From: Natronococcus sp. A-GB1
GTDB lineage: Archaea > Halobacteriota > Halobacteria > Halobacteriales > Natrialbaceae
Reading direction: 5' to 3'
Length of the DNA stretch: 64,000 nucleotides
Assembly (NCBI RefSeq): GCF_029688845.1
Contig: NZ_JARUKW010000007.1
Location: forward strand, 62,001-126,000
The notes beneath the pieces are model-generated. The model saw only the letters and a list, made by a program, of their open reading frames with translations. It was not told the DNA's origin and did no database searches. Position numbers and translations under genes: made by a program. Positions 29,487 through 37,685 of the stretch are shown here, piece after piece; within the stretch, counting starts at the first letter, position 1, and each line of letters starts with the position of its first letter.

Positions 29487-30101
29487 TTACTCCGTTTCTG
29501 CTATTCGAGCCGTTCCCGTAACCGCGTCGACGTCGATCGCGACGGGTCCACGGTCGGTCTCGAGCGTGACGGTCCATGTTCCGCTGGTCCGATACGGCTG
29601 CTCCAGCAGCGAGAGCTCGGCGTACCCCTCGTCAGTCGCCTTCGTGCGGGCGATGCGCTCGGCCGCCTCGGGCGCTTCGATCTCGATCTCGTCGGTGAGT
29701 CGAACGCTGACGACCGGAACGTCCGACAGCCGGACGACCCGCTCGGCGACGCTCCCGACCAACACACGGTCGAGTCCCGTCCGGCCCTGCGTTCCCATAA
29801 CGACCATATCGATCCCCGCCTCCTCGATGTAGTCGAGGATTTCCTCGTGGGGAACGCCGCTCTCGACCGCGGTCGTGACTGAGACCCCGTCGCGGACGGC
29901 TTCGGTCTCGACCCGTTCGACCGCTCGTCGTGCGCCCGCGGTTACGTCCGCCCGATCCTCGAGGGTGCCGAGCGGCCCCTCTGGAACGACCGACAGCGCG
30001 TGGACTGTCGCGTCAAAGCGGTCCGCGATCGTCAGCGCGTGCGTGATCGCTCGTCGGGTCCCGTCGCTCCCGTCCGTCGGCACGAGGACGTTCTGGTACA
30101 T
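29487..30101 (-). CDS. Universal stress protein (UspA family) with C-terminal extension
   Basis: A 204-residue protein. Residues 1-140 are a UspA domain: MYQNVLVPTDGSDGTRRAI at the start and the ATP-binding GTQGRTGLDRVLVGSVAERVV. The last 60 residues add a beta-rich extension (YRTSGTWTVTLETDRGPVAIDVDAVTG) that is not part of standard UspA and resembles no domain I can name. Has its own TATA box. It does not sit beside a transporter on its own strand; EamA lies divergent, 240 bp away. Confidence 0.87.
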   Translation of the reverse strand: MYQNVLVPTDGSDGTRRAITHALTIADRFDATVHALSVVPEGPLGTLEDRADVTAGARRAVERVETEAVRDGVSVTTAVESGVPHEEILDYIEEAGIDMVVMGTQGRTGLDRVLVGSVAERVVRLSDVPVVSVRLTDEIEIEAPEAAERIARTKATDEGYAELSLLEQPYRTSGTWTVTLETDRGPVAIDVDAVTGTARIAETE

Positions 30102-30125
30102 CGGGCCGAAGGTTAGCGTGGCGGG

Positions 30126-30134
30126 GATAAATAG
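30126..30134 (-). promoter_or_regulatory. TATA box for the UspA gene
   Basis: On the minus strand CTATTTATC is centred about 29 bp upstream of the ATG at 30101. Confidence 0.5.
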
Positions 30135-30339
30135 CCCGGGCCGGCAGTCGGTGGTCTCGGTCCGCTCGTCGGCGCGAGTCGCCCGACGAGCCTCGCGGAG
30201 TACGACGATCCCCCCGAACCGGAGTCACCTCGAGGACTCTCGGATCGGTGCGATACGATATCACAGTTCTCGACATTCCTTTATTTTAGTACTGCGTATC
30301 TAATATGTCGCCTTTCCTGCGGGTGGGCGCAAGGTGCAA

Positions 30340-31401
30340 ATGACGAACACAAGAGATGTACTCCTATTCGGACTGTTAGCTGTCGTGTGGGGATCTGGAT
30401 TTACCGCGATCGAGATCGGACTGGACTCGTTGCCGCCGCTGCTGTTTGCGGCGTTTCGTTTCGATACCGCTGCGCTGGTTTTCTTCGCGCTTGTCGTCGC
30501 CAGCGGTGCCCGGTTACGCCCGGGGAGCCGCGACGACATCTGGCTGGTTCTGACGACCGGAGTTTTCCTGATCGGGGCCCACTTCGCCCTGCTGTTTCTC
30601 GGACAGCGCCACGTCTCGAGCAGCGTCGCGGCGATCGTGCTGAGCTTCGCGCCGATCGTCACCCCCGCAATCGCGCTCGCGGTCCTTCCGTTCCACCGGA
30701 TTCGAGCGACGGACGTTCTCGGCTTGCTCGTCGGATTCGTCGGCGTCGCCGCCATCGCCGTCGCGGGTGGGTCCCTCGGCGGTCGATTCGCCGGCATCGC
30801 GCTCCTATTCGGCGCGGCCGTCACGTTCGCGTTCGGCTCCGTGCTCACCCAGCGGTTCTCCCGGACCCTCCCGCTGGTCTCGTTGCAGGCCTGGTCGATG
30901 CTCGTCGGCGCGGCGATCCTTCACGCCGGCAGCCTCGCCCACCCTTCGGAGACGCTCTCGGGAGTCGACTGGAGCGGCGGGGCGATCGTGGCGATCGCCT
31001 ACCTCGGCGTCGTCTCCACTGTTGGCGGCTTCCTGCTGTACTTCGCGCTGCTCGAGCGCGTCGGGCCGACCAACGCGAGCCTCGTCAGCTACGCGATCCC
31101 GATCGTCGCGGCGGTGTTCGGCGCGGCGCTGCTGGGCGAACCGATCACGGTCGTGATGGTGCTCGGGTTTGCGCTCATCGCCGTCGGGTTCGCCCTCTGC
31201 CAGATCCGCCCCCTCTGGCGGCTCGTTCGCGGCATTCGGGGCTCGCGGCGCGTCCCCGTCGAAGGCGGAACGGTTCGGGTGCGCGGCAACGAGTACGTCC
31301 TCGAGGAGCCGACCCTCGAGCGCTCCCGTGTCAGCACGGGTCAGGGGTACGGTCCGTCCGAGGGCCGGAACGGAACCGCCCAACCGGTAGCTGACGACTG
31401 A
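30340..31401 (+). CDS. EamA/DMT family transporter
   Basis: A 353-residue membrane protein with two EamA repeats and about ten hydrophobic helices (for example LFGLLAVVWGSGFTAIEIGLDSLPPLLFAAFRF in repeat one and LVSYAIPIVAAVFGAALLGEPITVVMVLGFALIAVGF in repeat two). A hydrophilic tail of about 60 residues follows. Family members export amino acids or metabolites. Start at ATG 30340 (MTNTRD); a GTG six bases earlier is the alternative. Divergent from the UspA gene. Substrate unknown. Confidence 0.88.
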   Translation: MTNTRDVLLFGLLAVVWGSGFTAIEIGLDSLPPLLFAAFRFDTAALVFFALVVASGARLRPGSRDDIWLVLTTGVFLIGAHFALLFLGQRHVSSSVAAIVLSFAPIVTPAIALAVLPFHRIRATDVLGLLVGFVGVAAIAVAGGSLGGRFAGIALLFGAAVTFAFGSVLTQRFSRTLPLVSLQAWSMLVGAAILHAGSLAHPSETLSGVDWSGGAIVAIAYLGVVSTVGGFLLYFALLERVGPTNASLVSYAIPIVAAVFGAALLGEPITVVMVLGFALIAVGFALCQIRPLWRLVRGIRGSRRVPVEGGTVRVRGNEYVLEEPTLERSRVSTGQGYGPSEGRNGTAQPVADD

Positions 31402-31524
31402 GCTGCTCGTATCGAGAACGAACGCGAATCGTCCTGTCGCCTTCTCCGGGTCCGTCCGATCGCGGAGAGGTTCCGACGGATCGGACCTGACACTCGACTC
31501 CCCCATCGTCGAGGCGAGTTACGG

Positions 31525-32043
31525 TCACTCTGCCTCGAGATGACACACGTCCGCCGACGGATGCGAGGTCGTCGACCGACACCGCGCGAACCACGTCCTC
31601 GTCTCGTCGTACGCCAACAGGTCGGCGACAGCGGCGTAACAGTCGACCGCTCGATCGTCTTCGCGGTCGTCCGGCCGTTCACCGTCGTCGGCGTCCCTGG
31701 CCGACTCCGTCTCGAACACCCGGATCGACGCCGTCTCGAGGTCGTCGAATCGAACGTCGACGCGGTACCGTCCGGGCGCCGACGGCCAGCCACAGCCGAC
31801 CTCCGTTCCAGGGATGATTCCCGCTTCGTCCTCGTAGGCCGCGACCGTCTCGGTCGTCGAGAAGACGCGCTCTTCGCCCCGGTAAACGTCGACGTGAGCG
31901 GTTCGCTCGCGCTGGGTCTGGTTCGTGAGGATGACTCGGCCGAGATGGACGTTCTCGCCCCGGTTACCGAGGGCGGCGACACAGACCGCGGCGCCACCGA
32001 TCGACGCCGAACCGAGCGAAGTGAGGACGCCCCGTCGATGCAT
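31525..32043 (-). CDS. Secreted haloarchaeal protein of unknown function
   Basis: A 172-residue protein. MHRRGVLTSLGSASIGGAAVCVAALG has twin arginines and a hydrophobic stretch and resembles a Tat signal, though the lipobox Cys is not in the classic context. The mature part (VHLGRVILTNQTQRERTAHVDVYRGEERVFSTTETV, PGRYRVDVRFDDLETASIRVFET) reads as a beta-sandwich, the kind of small exported domain common in haloarchaea. Cys pairs (VGCGW, CYAAV, ARCRS, DVCHLE) could form disulfides outside the cell. An ATG at 32061 would add six residues. No functional motif recognised. Confidence 0.68.
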   Translation of the reverse strand: MHRRGVLTSLGSASIGGAAVCVAALGNRGENVHLGRVILTNQTQRERTAHVDVYRGEERVFSTTETVAAYEDEAGIIPGTEVGCGWPSAPGRYRVDVRFDDLETASIRVFETESARDADDGERPDDREDDRAVDCYAAVADLLAYDETRTWFARCRSTTSHPSADVCHLEAE

Positions 32044-32344
32044 AGCTGACGAGTCTCCCATCGGAGTAAGTATCTTCGGGCCCACGATCACCGTCGTGTT
32101 CGTCGGCGGTCCGTGGCGACGATTGGACAGCCCCGGTCAGCCACGTTTCGCGGCTGTGTATTCGCTCGGCCTCGCTGCGCTCGAGAAGTGACGGTGCGTA
32201 ACGGAACCGAACCCGGTTCGAGGCCGCTCGAGCGAGGCCCATTTTCGCCGCTCAGTGAGAAAGATGAGAGGACACGGAGCCGGCCACTGAGCTCGAACGG
32301 CAGGCACAGTCGCCGACTCGCCCTCGAGAAGGAACCCGACGGCG
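32044..32344. other. Intergenic stretch without a recognised gene
   Basis: About 300 bp between two minus-strand genes. No plausible coding frame, RNA gene, repeat or strong promoter was seen; it probably holds the promoter of the secreted protein gene. Confidence 0.5.
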
Positions 32345-32815
32345 CTACTGGCTTTCGGCCCGATTCCCCTCGGTCGGCCCGCCCCCGACGGGCGAGAGCG
32401 TCGAGACGCGAGCGTTCTCCTTGATCTCGAGCCCGCCGTCGGGAACCGAGAGCGGGAGCAGCGGGAGGTGAGAGCTGACCTGGACGGTCGGGTGAGCCCC
32501 CCCGCGAGCCAGCAACTCGTTGTTCGGCTGGAGGAGCAGCGGCTCCTCGAGATCGGTGAGGAACTCGTTGTGCTGGAGGACGTACCGGCCGCCCTCGAGG
32601 GACCACCAGCCGTACTCGTCGTCGGGGTCGCGCCGGCTGGTTTCGACCGGCTCGAGGTCGGCGTCGGCCAGTTCGTCGCCGCCGAAATCGAGGCTTCCGG
32701 GGGCGGCGACCTCGTAGATCGCGCTCACCGTCAGGTCGATCCCGCGGTCGTGGACCTGCACCGGTTCGTACACGAGGTTGTCGACGGCGTCGGCGAGCGG
32801 GTGGTCGTCGCTCAT
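32345..32815 (-). CDS. dCTP deaminase/dUTPase-like protein
   Basis: A 156-residue protein of the trimeric dCTP deaminase/dUTPase superfamily. Recognisable parts are VDNLVYEPVQVHDRGIDLTVSAIYEVAAPGSLDFGG and QHNEFLTDLEEPLLLQPNNELLARGGAHPTVQVSSHLPLLP. It would remove or convert dUTP/dCTP to keep uracil out of DNA. I chose the ATG at 32815 (MSDDHPLADAV), which is the usual N-terminus of haloarchaeal members; a start 10 codons upstream is unlikely. The specific reaction (deamination or triphosphate hydrolysis) cannot be decided from what I see. Divergent from the amidohydrolase gene (90 bp). Confidence 0.75.
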   Translation of the reverse strand: MSDDHPLADAVDNLVYEPVQVHDRGIDLTVSAIYEVAAPGSLDFGGDELADADLEPVETSRRDPDDEYGWWSLEGGRYVLQHNEFLTDLEEPLLLQPNNELLARGGAHPTVQVSSHLPLLPLSVPDGGLEIKENARVSTLSPVGGGPTEGNRAESQ

Positions 32816-32904
32816 ATCGGTCGAACCGACGGTCTCGAGCGGCAAAAAATGTGCTGCCCGCGAAGAGCGAAACGGTATCGTACCGTCGGGAGGAACGGCG
32901 ACGC

Positions 32905-34170
32905 ATGGACGTCAATCGGCAACGACTCCGCAGGGACATCGAGGAGAACGCCGCGTTCGGGGCGACCGACGCCGAGACGGGACGAGGACGGACCGTCCTC
33001 GCGGGGACGGAACCCAACCGAGAGGCGCGGGATCGGTTCCTCGATCGCTGTGCGGACGTGGGTCTCGAGGTCTCGGTCGACGCCGTCGGCAACGTCGCCG
33101 CGACCTGGTTCCCCGAGGACGCCGATCCCGAGGCTGCCCCGGTCGCAACGGGCAGCCACCTCGACTCGGTCCCCGAAGGCGGGATCTTCGACGGACCGCT
33201 TGGCGTCTACGGCGCGCTCGAGGCCGTCCGGACGCTACAGGAGACCGATCTCGAGCACAGCCTCGAGCGCCCGATTACGGTCGTTTCGTTCACCGAGGAG
33301 GAGGGAACCCGCTTCGGCGGAGGAATGTTCGGCTCGTCGGTCGCCACGGGTCGCCGGAGCGTTGAGGACGCCCTCGCCGCAACCGACGAGGAGGGGATCA
33401 CCGTCGAGGACGCCCTCGAGTCGATCGGCTACCGCGGCGAGGGGGTCCTCGATGCGAGCGCGTGGGACGCCTTCCTCGAGCTCCACGTCGAGCAGGATAC
33501 GCGCCTCGAGGAGCGCGACGTTCCGGTCGGGATCGTAACGACGATCACCGGGATCGCCCACGCGACCGCCGAGTTCGTCGGCGAGGCGAACCACGCCGGA
33601 GCGACGGGGATGGACGAGCGGACAGACGCCCTCGCGGCGGCCAGCGAGTTCGTGCTGAACGTCGAGTCGGCGGGCCGCGAGCACGCCGCGGCCGGCGAGG
33701 GGACAGCCGTCGCGACCGTCGGCAAGAGCCAAGTTCGGCCGAACGCGACGAACGTCGTCCCCGGGACGGTCGAGCTCGGCGTCGACGTACGGGACGTCGA
33801 GTACGACACGATGGAGTCGATCATCGAGACCGCGACGACGACCCTCGAGCGACTCGAGGCCGAACGTGGTGTCGAGACGAGTTTCGAACGCGAGATCGGC
33901 GTCGAGCCGGCGCCGATGGATCAGCGGTGTCGGGACGCCCTCGAGCGGGCCGGCGCCGAGTCAGGGATCGAAACCGTCGAGCTGCACTCGGGGGCAGCCC
34001 ACGACGCGATGCGGGTCTCGCGGGTGACTGACGCGGGGATGTTGTTTGCCCCCTCCGAGGACGGGCTCTCGCACACGCCCCTCGAGTGGACCGATTGGGA
34101 GGATTGTGCGACAGCGACGCAGGTACTCGCGGGAGCGCTCGCGGAACTCGCGGGCGCCGACGAGAGCTAA
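32905..34170 (+). CDS. M20-family Zn amidohydrolase (N-carbamoyl amino acid hydrolase / allantoate amidohydrolase type)
   Basis: A 421-residue protein. The metal motifs of the hydantoinase/carbamoylase (AmaB/HyuC) branch are present: ATGSHLDSVPEGGIFDGPLGV, FTEEEGTRFGGGMFGS and LELHVEQ. The dimerisation region (NHAGATGMDERTDALAAAS) and the late GAAHDAM block also match. These enzymes cleave N-carbamoyl or ureido amides with bound Zn or Mn. Start at ATG 32905 (MDVNRQRLRRDIEENA). Upstream is a divergent dCTP deaminase-like gene; a methyltransferase gene follows 44 bp downstream. Without hydantoinase or allantoinase genes here the substrate stays open. Confidence 0.9.
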   Translation: MDVNRQRLRRDIEENAAFGATDAETGRGRTVLAGTEPNREARDRFLDRCADVGLEVSVDAVGNVAATWFPEDADPEAAPVATGSHLDSVPEGGIFDGPLGVYGALEAVRTLQETDLEHSLERPITVVSFTEEEGTRFGGGMFGSSVATGRRSVEDALAATDEEGITVEDALESIGYRGEGVLDASAWDAFLELHVEQDTRLEERDVPVGIVTTITGIAHATAEFVGEANHAGATGMDERTDALAAASEFVLNVESAGREHAAAGEGTAVATVGKSQVRPNATNVVPGTVELGVDVRDVEYDTMESIIETATTTLERLEAERGVETSFEREIGVEPAPMDQRCRDALERAGAESGIETVELHSGAAHDAMRVSRVTDAGMLFAPSEDGLSHTPLEWTDWEDCATATQVLAGALAELAGADES

Positions 34171-34214
34171 CCGGTTCCCCGAACGCTTTGGTAGACCCTC
34201 CCGCAAGGGGAGGT

Positions 34215-34904
34215 ATGACCGACGTTCTCAGCGAGGAGATGGCAAGGTTCGTTCGCGCGGTCGGACCCGAGCCCGGCGAGACCCTGCGCGAGATGGACGA
34301 GTACGCCGAGTCGGCCGGCTTCCCCCACGTCGGACCCGAGGTGGGCGGCTTCCTGCGGTTTCTCGCCCGCGTCGTCGGCGCCGAGCGGATCTTCGAGTTC
34401 GGCTCGGGCTACGGCTACTCGGCGTACTGGTTCGCGGACGCGCTTCCGGAGACGGGCGAGATCGTCCTCACCGAGGTCGACGAGGACGAACTCGAGCTGG
34501 CACGCGAGTACATGGCCGCGGGCGGCTACGACGGGGTAGCCCGGTACGAACTCGGCGACGCCCTCGAGACGATCGAGGGATACGCGGGGCCGTTCGACGT
34601 CGCGTTGATCGACCATCAGAAACACCGCTATGTCGACGCCTTCGAGGCCGTCCGTCCGAAGATCCCCGTCGGCGGCGTCGTCGTCGCGGACAATGCGATC
34701 ACCGCAGGGCCGATCGAGTTCGAGACGCTACTCGAGGTCGTCGAAGCGAACGACGAGCGCGGGGAGTGGACGATTCCCGACTCGGCCAACGAACACACCC
34801 GCGGCATCGCGGCCTACCTCGAGCGCGTAACCGGCGACTCGAGCTTCGAGACCGTCGTCCTCCCGCTCGGCGAGGGGATCGCCATCAGCTACCGGGTAGA
34901 GTAG
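34215..34904 (+). CDS. Class I O-methyltransferase (DUF/caffeoyl-CoA OMT type)
   Basis: A 229-residue SAM-dependent methyltransferase. The SAM-binding motif I is FEFGSGYGYSAYWFA, motif II follows as VLTEVDEDELELAREY, and the acidic FDVALIDHQKHRYVDAFEAV and GGVVVADNAI blocks are those of the OMT3/caffeoyl-CoA OMT family. It is the usual length. Start at ATG 34215 (MTDVLSEEMARFV), preceded by a GGGAGGT ribosome site. Same strand as the upstream amidohydrolase, 44 bp apart. The methyl acceptor is unknown. Confidence 0.88.
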   Translation: MTDVLSEEMARFVRAVGPEPGETLREMDEYAESAGFPHVGPEVGGFLRFLARVVGAERIFEFGSGYGYSAYWFADALPETGEIVLTEVDEDELELAREYMAAGGYDGVARYELGDALETIEGYAGPFDVALIDHQKHRYVDAFEAVRPKIPVGGVVVADNAITAGPIEFETLLEVVEANDERGEWTIPDSANEHTRGIAAYLERVTGDSSFETVVLPLGEGIAISYRVE

Positions 34905-35344
34905 TCAGAGGCCTCGCCCTCGAGCGCCTGCTCGTCGGCGACGTCGGCGCCCGAACTCGCGTACTCCCGGAAACCGAGGAAGACCGTCGTCGAGCAGGGC
35001 AACAGCAGCGAGGCCCAGGTCAGCGCCGACAGCGAGTGGACGCCCGCCGTCGTCGACCCGGGTGCGGCTCCCGCGATCGTCTCGAGACCGACGAGGTGCA
35101 GTCCCGCGACGCCGAGGAAGGCGATCCAGAGCCCGAGCGAGAGTCGGGCCAGCGTCGGGCGCGAGACCCGGTTGGCGTACAGCGCCGCGCAGTAGACGCC
35201 GCCGACCGCCAGCGCGGTCGCACCCGCGGTCATCGCGGGACCCACGCCCGCGGCGGTCGCCGCGCCGGCACCGGCGAAGAGGGCGAACGAGACGGCGAGC
35301 AAGCGCCGATCGGACCGAGGAACTGTCGGAAGCACGTCGAACAC
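34889..35344 (-). CDS. Small multi-pass membrane protein
   Basis: A 151-residue protein with four hydrophobic segments, from DRRLLAVSFALFAGAGAATAAGVGPAMTAGATALAVGGVYCAALY to ALTWASLLLPCSTTVFLGF, and a short acidic tail. The GTG at 35344 (read MFDVLPTVPRSD) is preferred because upstream codons look non-coding; a TATA-like ATTTGTA lies about 35 bp upstream on this strand. The last 16 bp overlap the convergent methyltransferase stop. No family recognised. Confidence 0.6.
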   Translation of the reverse strand: MFDVLPTVPRSDRRLLAVSFALFAGAGAATAAGVGPAMTAGATALAVGGVYCAALYANRVSRPTLARLSLGLWIAFLGVAGLHLVGLETIAGAAPGSTTAGVHSLSALTWASLLLPCSTTVFLGFREYASSGADVADEQALEGEASDYSTR

Positions 35345-35669
35345 CGTTTCCTGGGAGCAACACTCGACCGTACAAATACCTGTTGGCTGCCTCCGAGCAG
35401 CGTGGATTCGTCCTGCAGCGACCGAAATACGGTGAACGCGAGGGTCGAGCGTCATGCCACTCGACGTCGGCTTCGAATCGCCGCACGGTACGACCGCGAC
35501 AGACCGGGAACGGATCGTTCTCACCTGCAGATTTTATACTATCCAACTATCCGAATATCTGTGTCCATTATATTCAAATAACTCGGGACAATAGAAGGAT
35601 AGCGGATCGATAACCCCGAATTATGTGCGATACAAAATTCTTAATCCGATCGAGGCTCGACGTTCGAGT
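35345..35669. other. AT-rich intergenic region with two divergent promoters
   Basis: About 325 bp. The right half is AT-rich (around ATTTTATACTATCC, 35528-35570) and contains TATA-like elements for both the small 56-residue gene on the right and the membrane protein on the left. No gene seen. Confidence 0.5.
35638..35645 (+). promoter_or_regulatory. TATA-like element for the 56-residue gene
   Basis: TTCTTAAT lies about 29 bp before the ATG at 35670, fitting a leaderless transcript. Confidence 0.4.
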
Positions 35670-35840
35670 ATGAAACGTACCCGTATTACCTCGGACGACC
35701 AGTACGGTGTCGACTACTACCTTCCAGGGACACCCACGGCGTTCGAAACTCCGGCCAACCTGGTTGAAGCCCTCAATCGGCTGTTCCGTCCGCGTGGACG
35801 GATCGGAGCGGAACGAGAGCGCGAGCGGACGAACCGCTAA
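35670..35840 (+). CDS. Small protein, 56 residues, unknown function
   Basis: A short reading frame with haloarchaeal composition: MKRTRITSDDQYG, then VDYYLPGTPTAFETP, a helix NLVEALNRLFRP and a basic tail RGRIGAERERERTNR. There is a TATA-like element at leaderless distance and the stop overlaps the convergent folD stop by 4 bp. Net charge is basic at the C-terminus, unusual among haloarchaeal proteins, which hints at nucleic acid binding or a regulatory peptide (inference). Confidence 0.6.
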   Translation: MKRTRITSDDQYGVDYYLPGTPTAFETPANLVEALNRLFRPRGRIGAERERERTNR

Positions 35841-36718
35841 CTCTGGCAGTCCCCGACCCGCTGCGTCGCGGCTCGAACGACGTTTTCGGCGAGTGCCGCG
35901 AGGGTTAACGGACCGACGCCGCCGGGAACGGGCGTGATCGCGCTCGCTCTTTCTGCCGCGCTCTCGAACGCCACGTCGCCGACGACCCCGTCGTCTCCAT
36001 CCGGTTTTCGATTCGTGCTGACGTCGACGACGACGGCACCACTCGAGAGCATCGAACCGTCGACCACTCCCGGAGTCCCGGCTGCGGTGACGACGACGCC
36101 GGCTCGGCGCGTGTGCGCGGCGATGTCGCTCGTCCGCGAGTGACAGACCGTGACGGTCGCGTTGCCCCACGAACGCTTCTGCAGCAGCCGGTTCGCCAGC
36201 GGCTTGCCGATCACGTCGGACCGGCCGATGATGACGACGTCGGCTCCCGAGACCGGGACGTCGTACGCCGAGAGCAGCCGACACACCGCGGCCGTCGTCG
36301 CCGGAACGAATCGCGGCTCGCCGGCGACAAGTCGCCCCACGTTCTCGAAGTGAAGGCAGTCGACATCCTTCGTCGGCTCGAGTCGCTGCCTGACCGCCGC
36401 CAGCGAGACGCGGTCCGGGAGGGGGACCTGGACGAAGACGGCGTCGATCGCCGAAATCCCGCCCAGTCGCTCGAGTTCTCGGTACAGCCGCTCGGTAGGG
36501 GCGTCGGGCTCGAGCCGAACGTCGCGGGTGGCGATTCCGACGTCGGCGCAGGTCTCGTGTTTTAGCTCCACGAATCGCTCGTCGGCCGGCTCGTCGCTCA
36601 TCAGGACCGTCGCAAGCGTCGGCGTCGTCCCCCTCTCCCGGAGCGTGGTGACCCGGTCGGCGACGCGCTCGCGAATTGGCGCCGCGACCGGCTCACCGCG
36701 AAGCAGTTCGGGTGACAC
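35837..36718 (-). CDS. folD: Bifunctional methylene-THF dehydrogenase/cyclohydrolase FolD
   Basis: A 293-residue FolD. The nucleotide domain shows IIGRSDVIGKPLANRLLQK, and the C-terminal signature is ITPVPGGVGPLTLAALAENV. It converts 5,10-methylene-THF to 10-formyl-THF with NAD(P). The conserved YxxxK of the active site is FVELK here, so the Tyr is Phe while the Lys is kept. Start at GTG 36718 (read MSPELLRGEPVAAPIRERV) is my choice because it matches the family N-terminus; upstream frame residues look non-coding. Divergent from the cysE-like gene (109 bp) and near the C1 genes that supply its substrate. Confidence 0.9.
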   Translation of the reverse strand: MSPELLRGEPVAAPIRERVADRVTTLRERGTTPTLATVLMSDEPADERFVELKHETCADVGIATRDVRLEPDAPTERLYRELERLGGISAIDAVFVQVPLPDRVSLAAVRQRLEPTKDVDCLHFENVGRLVAGEPRFVPATTAAVCRLLSAYDVPVSGADVVIIGRSDVIGKPLANRLLQKRSWGNATVTVCHSRTSDIAAHTRRAGVVVTAAGTPGVVDGSMLSSGAVVVDVSTNRKPDGDDGVVGDVAFESAAERASAITPVPGGVGPLTLAALAENVVRAATQRVGDCQS

Positions 36719-36827
36719 ACTCGTGGTTCGTCGACCGACGCCTTGTAGCGTTCGCCGCCCTCGAGCCGACGGGTCCGAAACGGGAACGGTTGGAAAGCAT
36801 TTGGTCCTCCCGTTCGAGTATCCGACT

Positions 36828-37685
36828 ATGGCATACGAGTACACGGGTGATGCCGCCGCGCGTCTCCTCGAGACGTACGACACCGACGCCGCCACGGGAC
36901 CGGAGTCGACGGCACCGTTCCCGCAGGACCGCAGGCGGCCGGAGCTGAACCTGCTCAGGCGGCTCCTGTTTCCCGGCTGCTGGAACGCCGACGGGTTACT
37001 CGAGGACGAGTCGGCGGTTCGGAACACGCTCACGGAGCTGGGATTACACTACGAGTCGGGGATCCGAGCCTACTCCGGGTCGGATCCGGCCGGGACGACG
37101 ACCGACGTGCTCGATCGGCTCCCGGAGCTTCGCCGAACCCTCGAAAAAGACGTCGAGGCCGCCTACAAGGGCGATCCGGCCGCGCGGTCGGTCGTCGAGA
37201 TCGTTCGCTCCTACCCCGGGTTGCAGGCGATCATGGTCCAGCGGGTCGCCCACTGCCTCTATGAGGCCGGCGTCCCCGAGTACGCGAGGGAGCTCACGGA
37301 GTACGCCAAGACGGTGACGGGGATCGACATCCATCCGGGGGCACGGATCGGCGACCACTTCTTCATCGACCACGGCACGGGCGTCGTCATCGGCGAGACG
37401 GCGACGATCGGCGACTGGGTCCGGCTCTACCAGGACGTCACCCTGGGGGCGCTTCACTTCGAGGAGGAAGAGGACGACGAGAAGGCCCTCAAGAAGGGGT
37501 ACAAGCGCCACCCCGACATCGGCGACAACGTCGTGATCGGGGCCGGAACGAAGGTGCTGGGCGCGATCACCGTCGGCGATCACGTCAGTATCGGCGCAAA
37601 CTCCTGGGTGACCGAGGACATCCCGGATCACACCAGCGTGTTCGTCTCCGAACACCCCGAACAGGAGCGAAAACGAAACGGGTAG
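36828..37685 (+). CDS. cysE: Serine O-acetyltransferase
   Basis: A 285-residue protein with a helical N-terminal domain (about 1-165) and a left-handed beta-helix of hexapeptide repeats: IHPGARIGDHFFIDHGTGVVIGETATIGDWVRLYQDVTLG and then IGDNVVIGAGTKVLGAITVGDHVSIGANSWV. The His in DHG and the GTGVVIGETA region are the acetyl-CoA site, as in the EpsC/CysE type. The product, O-acetylserine, enters cysteine synthesis. It lies divergent to folD and convergent to the metF-like gene. Its serine use may link to one-carbon flux, but this is inference. Confidence 0.9.
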   Translation: MAYEYTGDAAARLLETYDTDAATGPESTAPFPQDRRRPELNLLRRLLFPGCWNADGLLEDESAVRNTLTELGLHYESGIRAYSGSDPAGTTTDVLDRLPELRRTLEKDVEAAYKGDPAARSVVEIVRSYPGLQAIMVQRVAHCLYEAGVPEYARELTEYAKTVTGIDIHPGARIGDHFFIDHGTGVVIGETATIGDWVRLYQDVTLGALHFEEEEDDEKALKKGYKRHPDIGDNVVIGAGTKVLGAITVGDHVSIGANSWVTEDIPDHTSVFVSEHPEQERKRNG

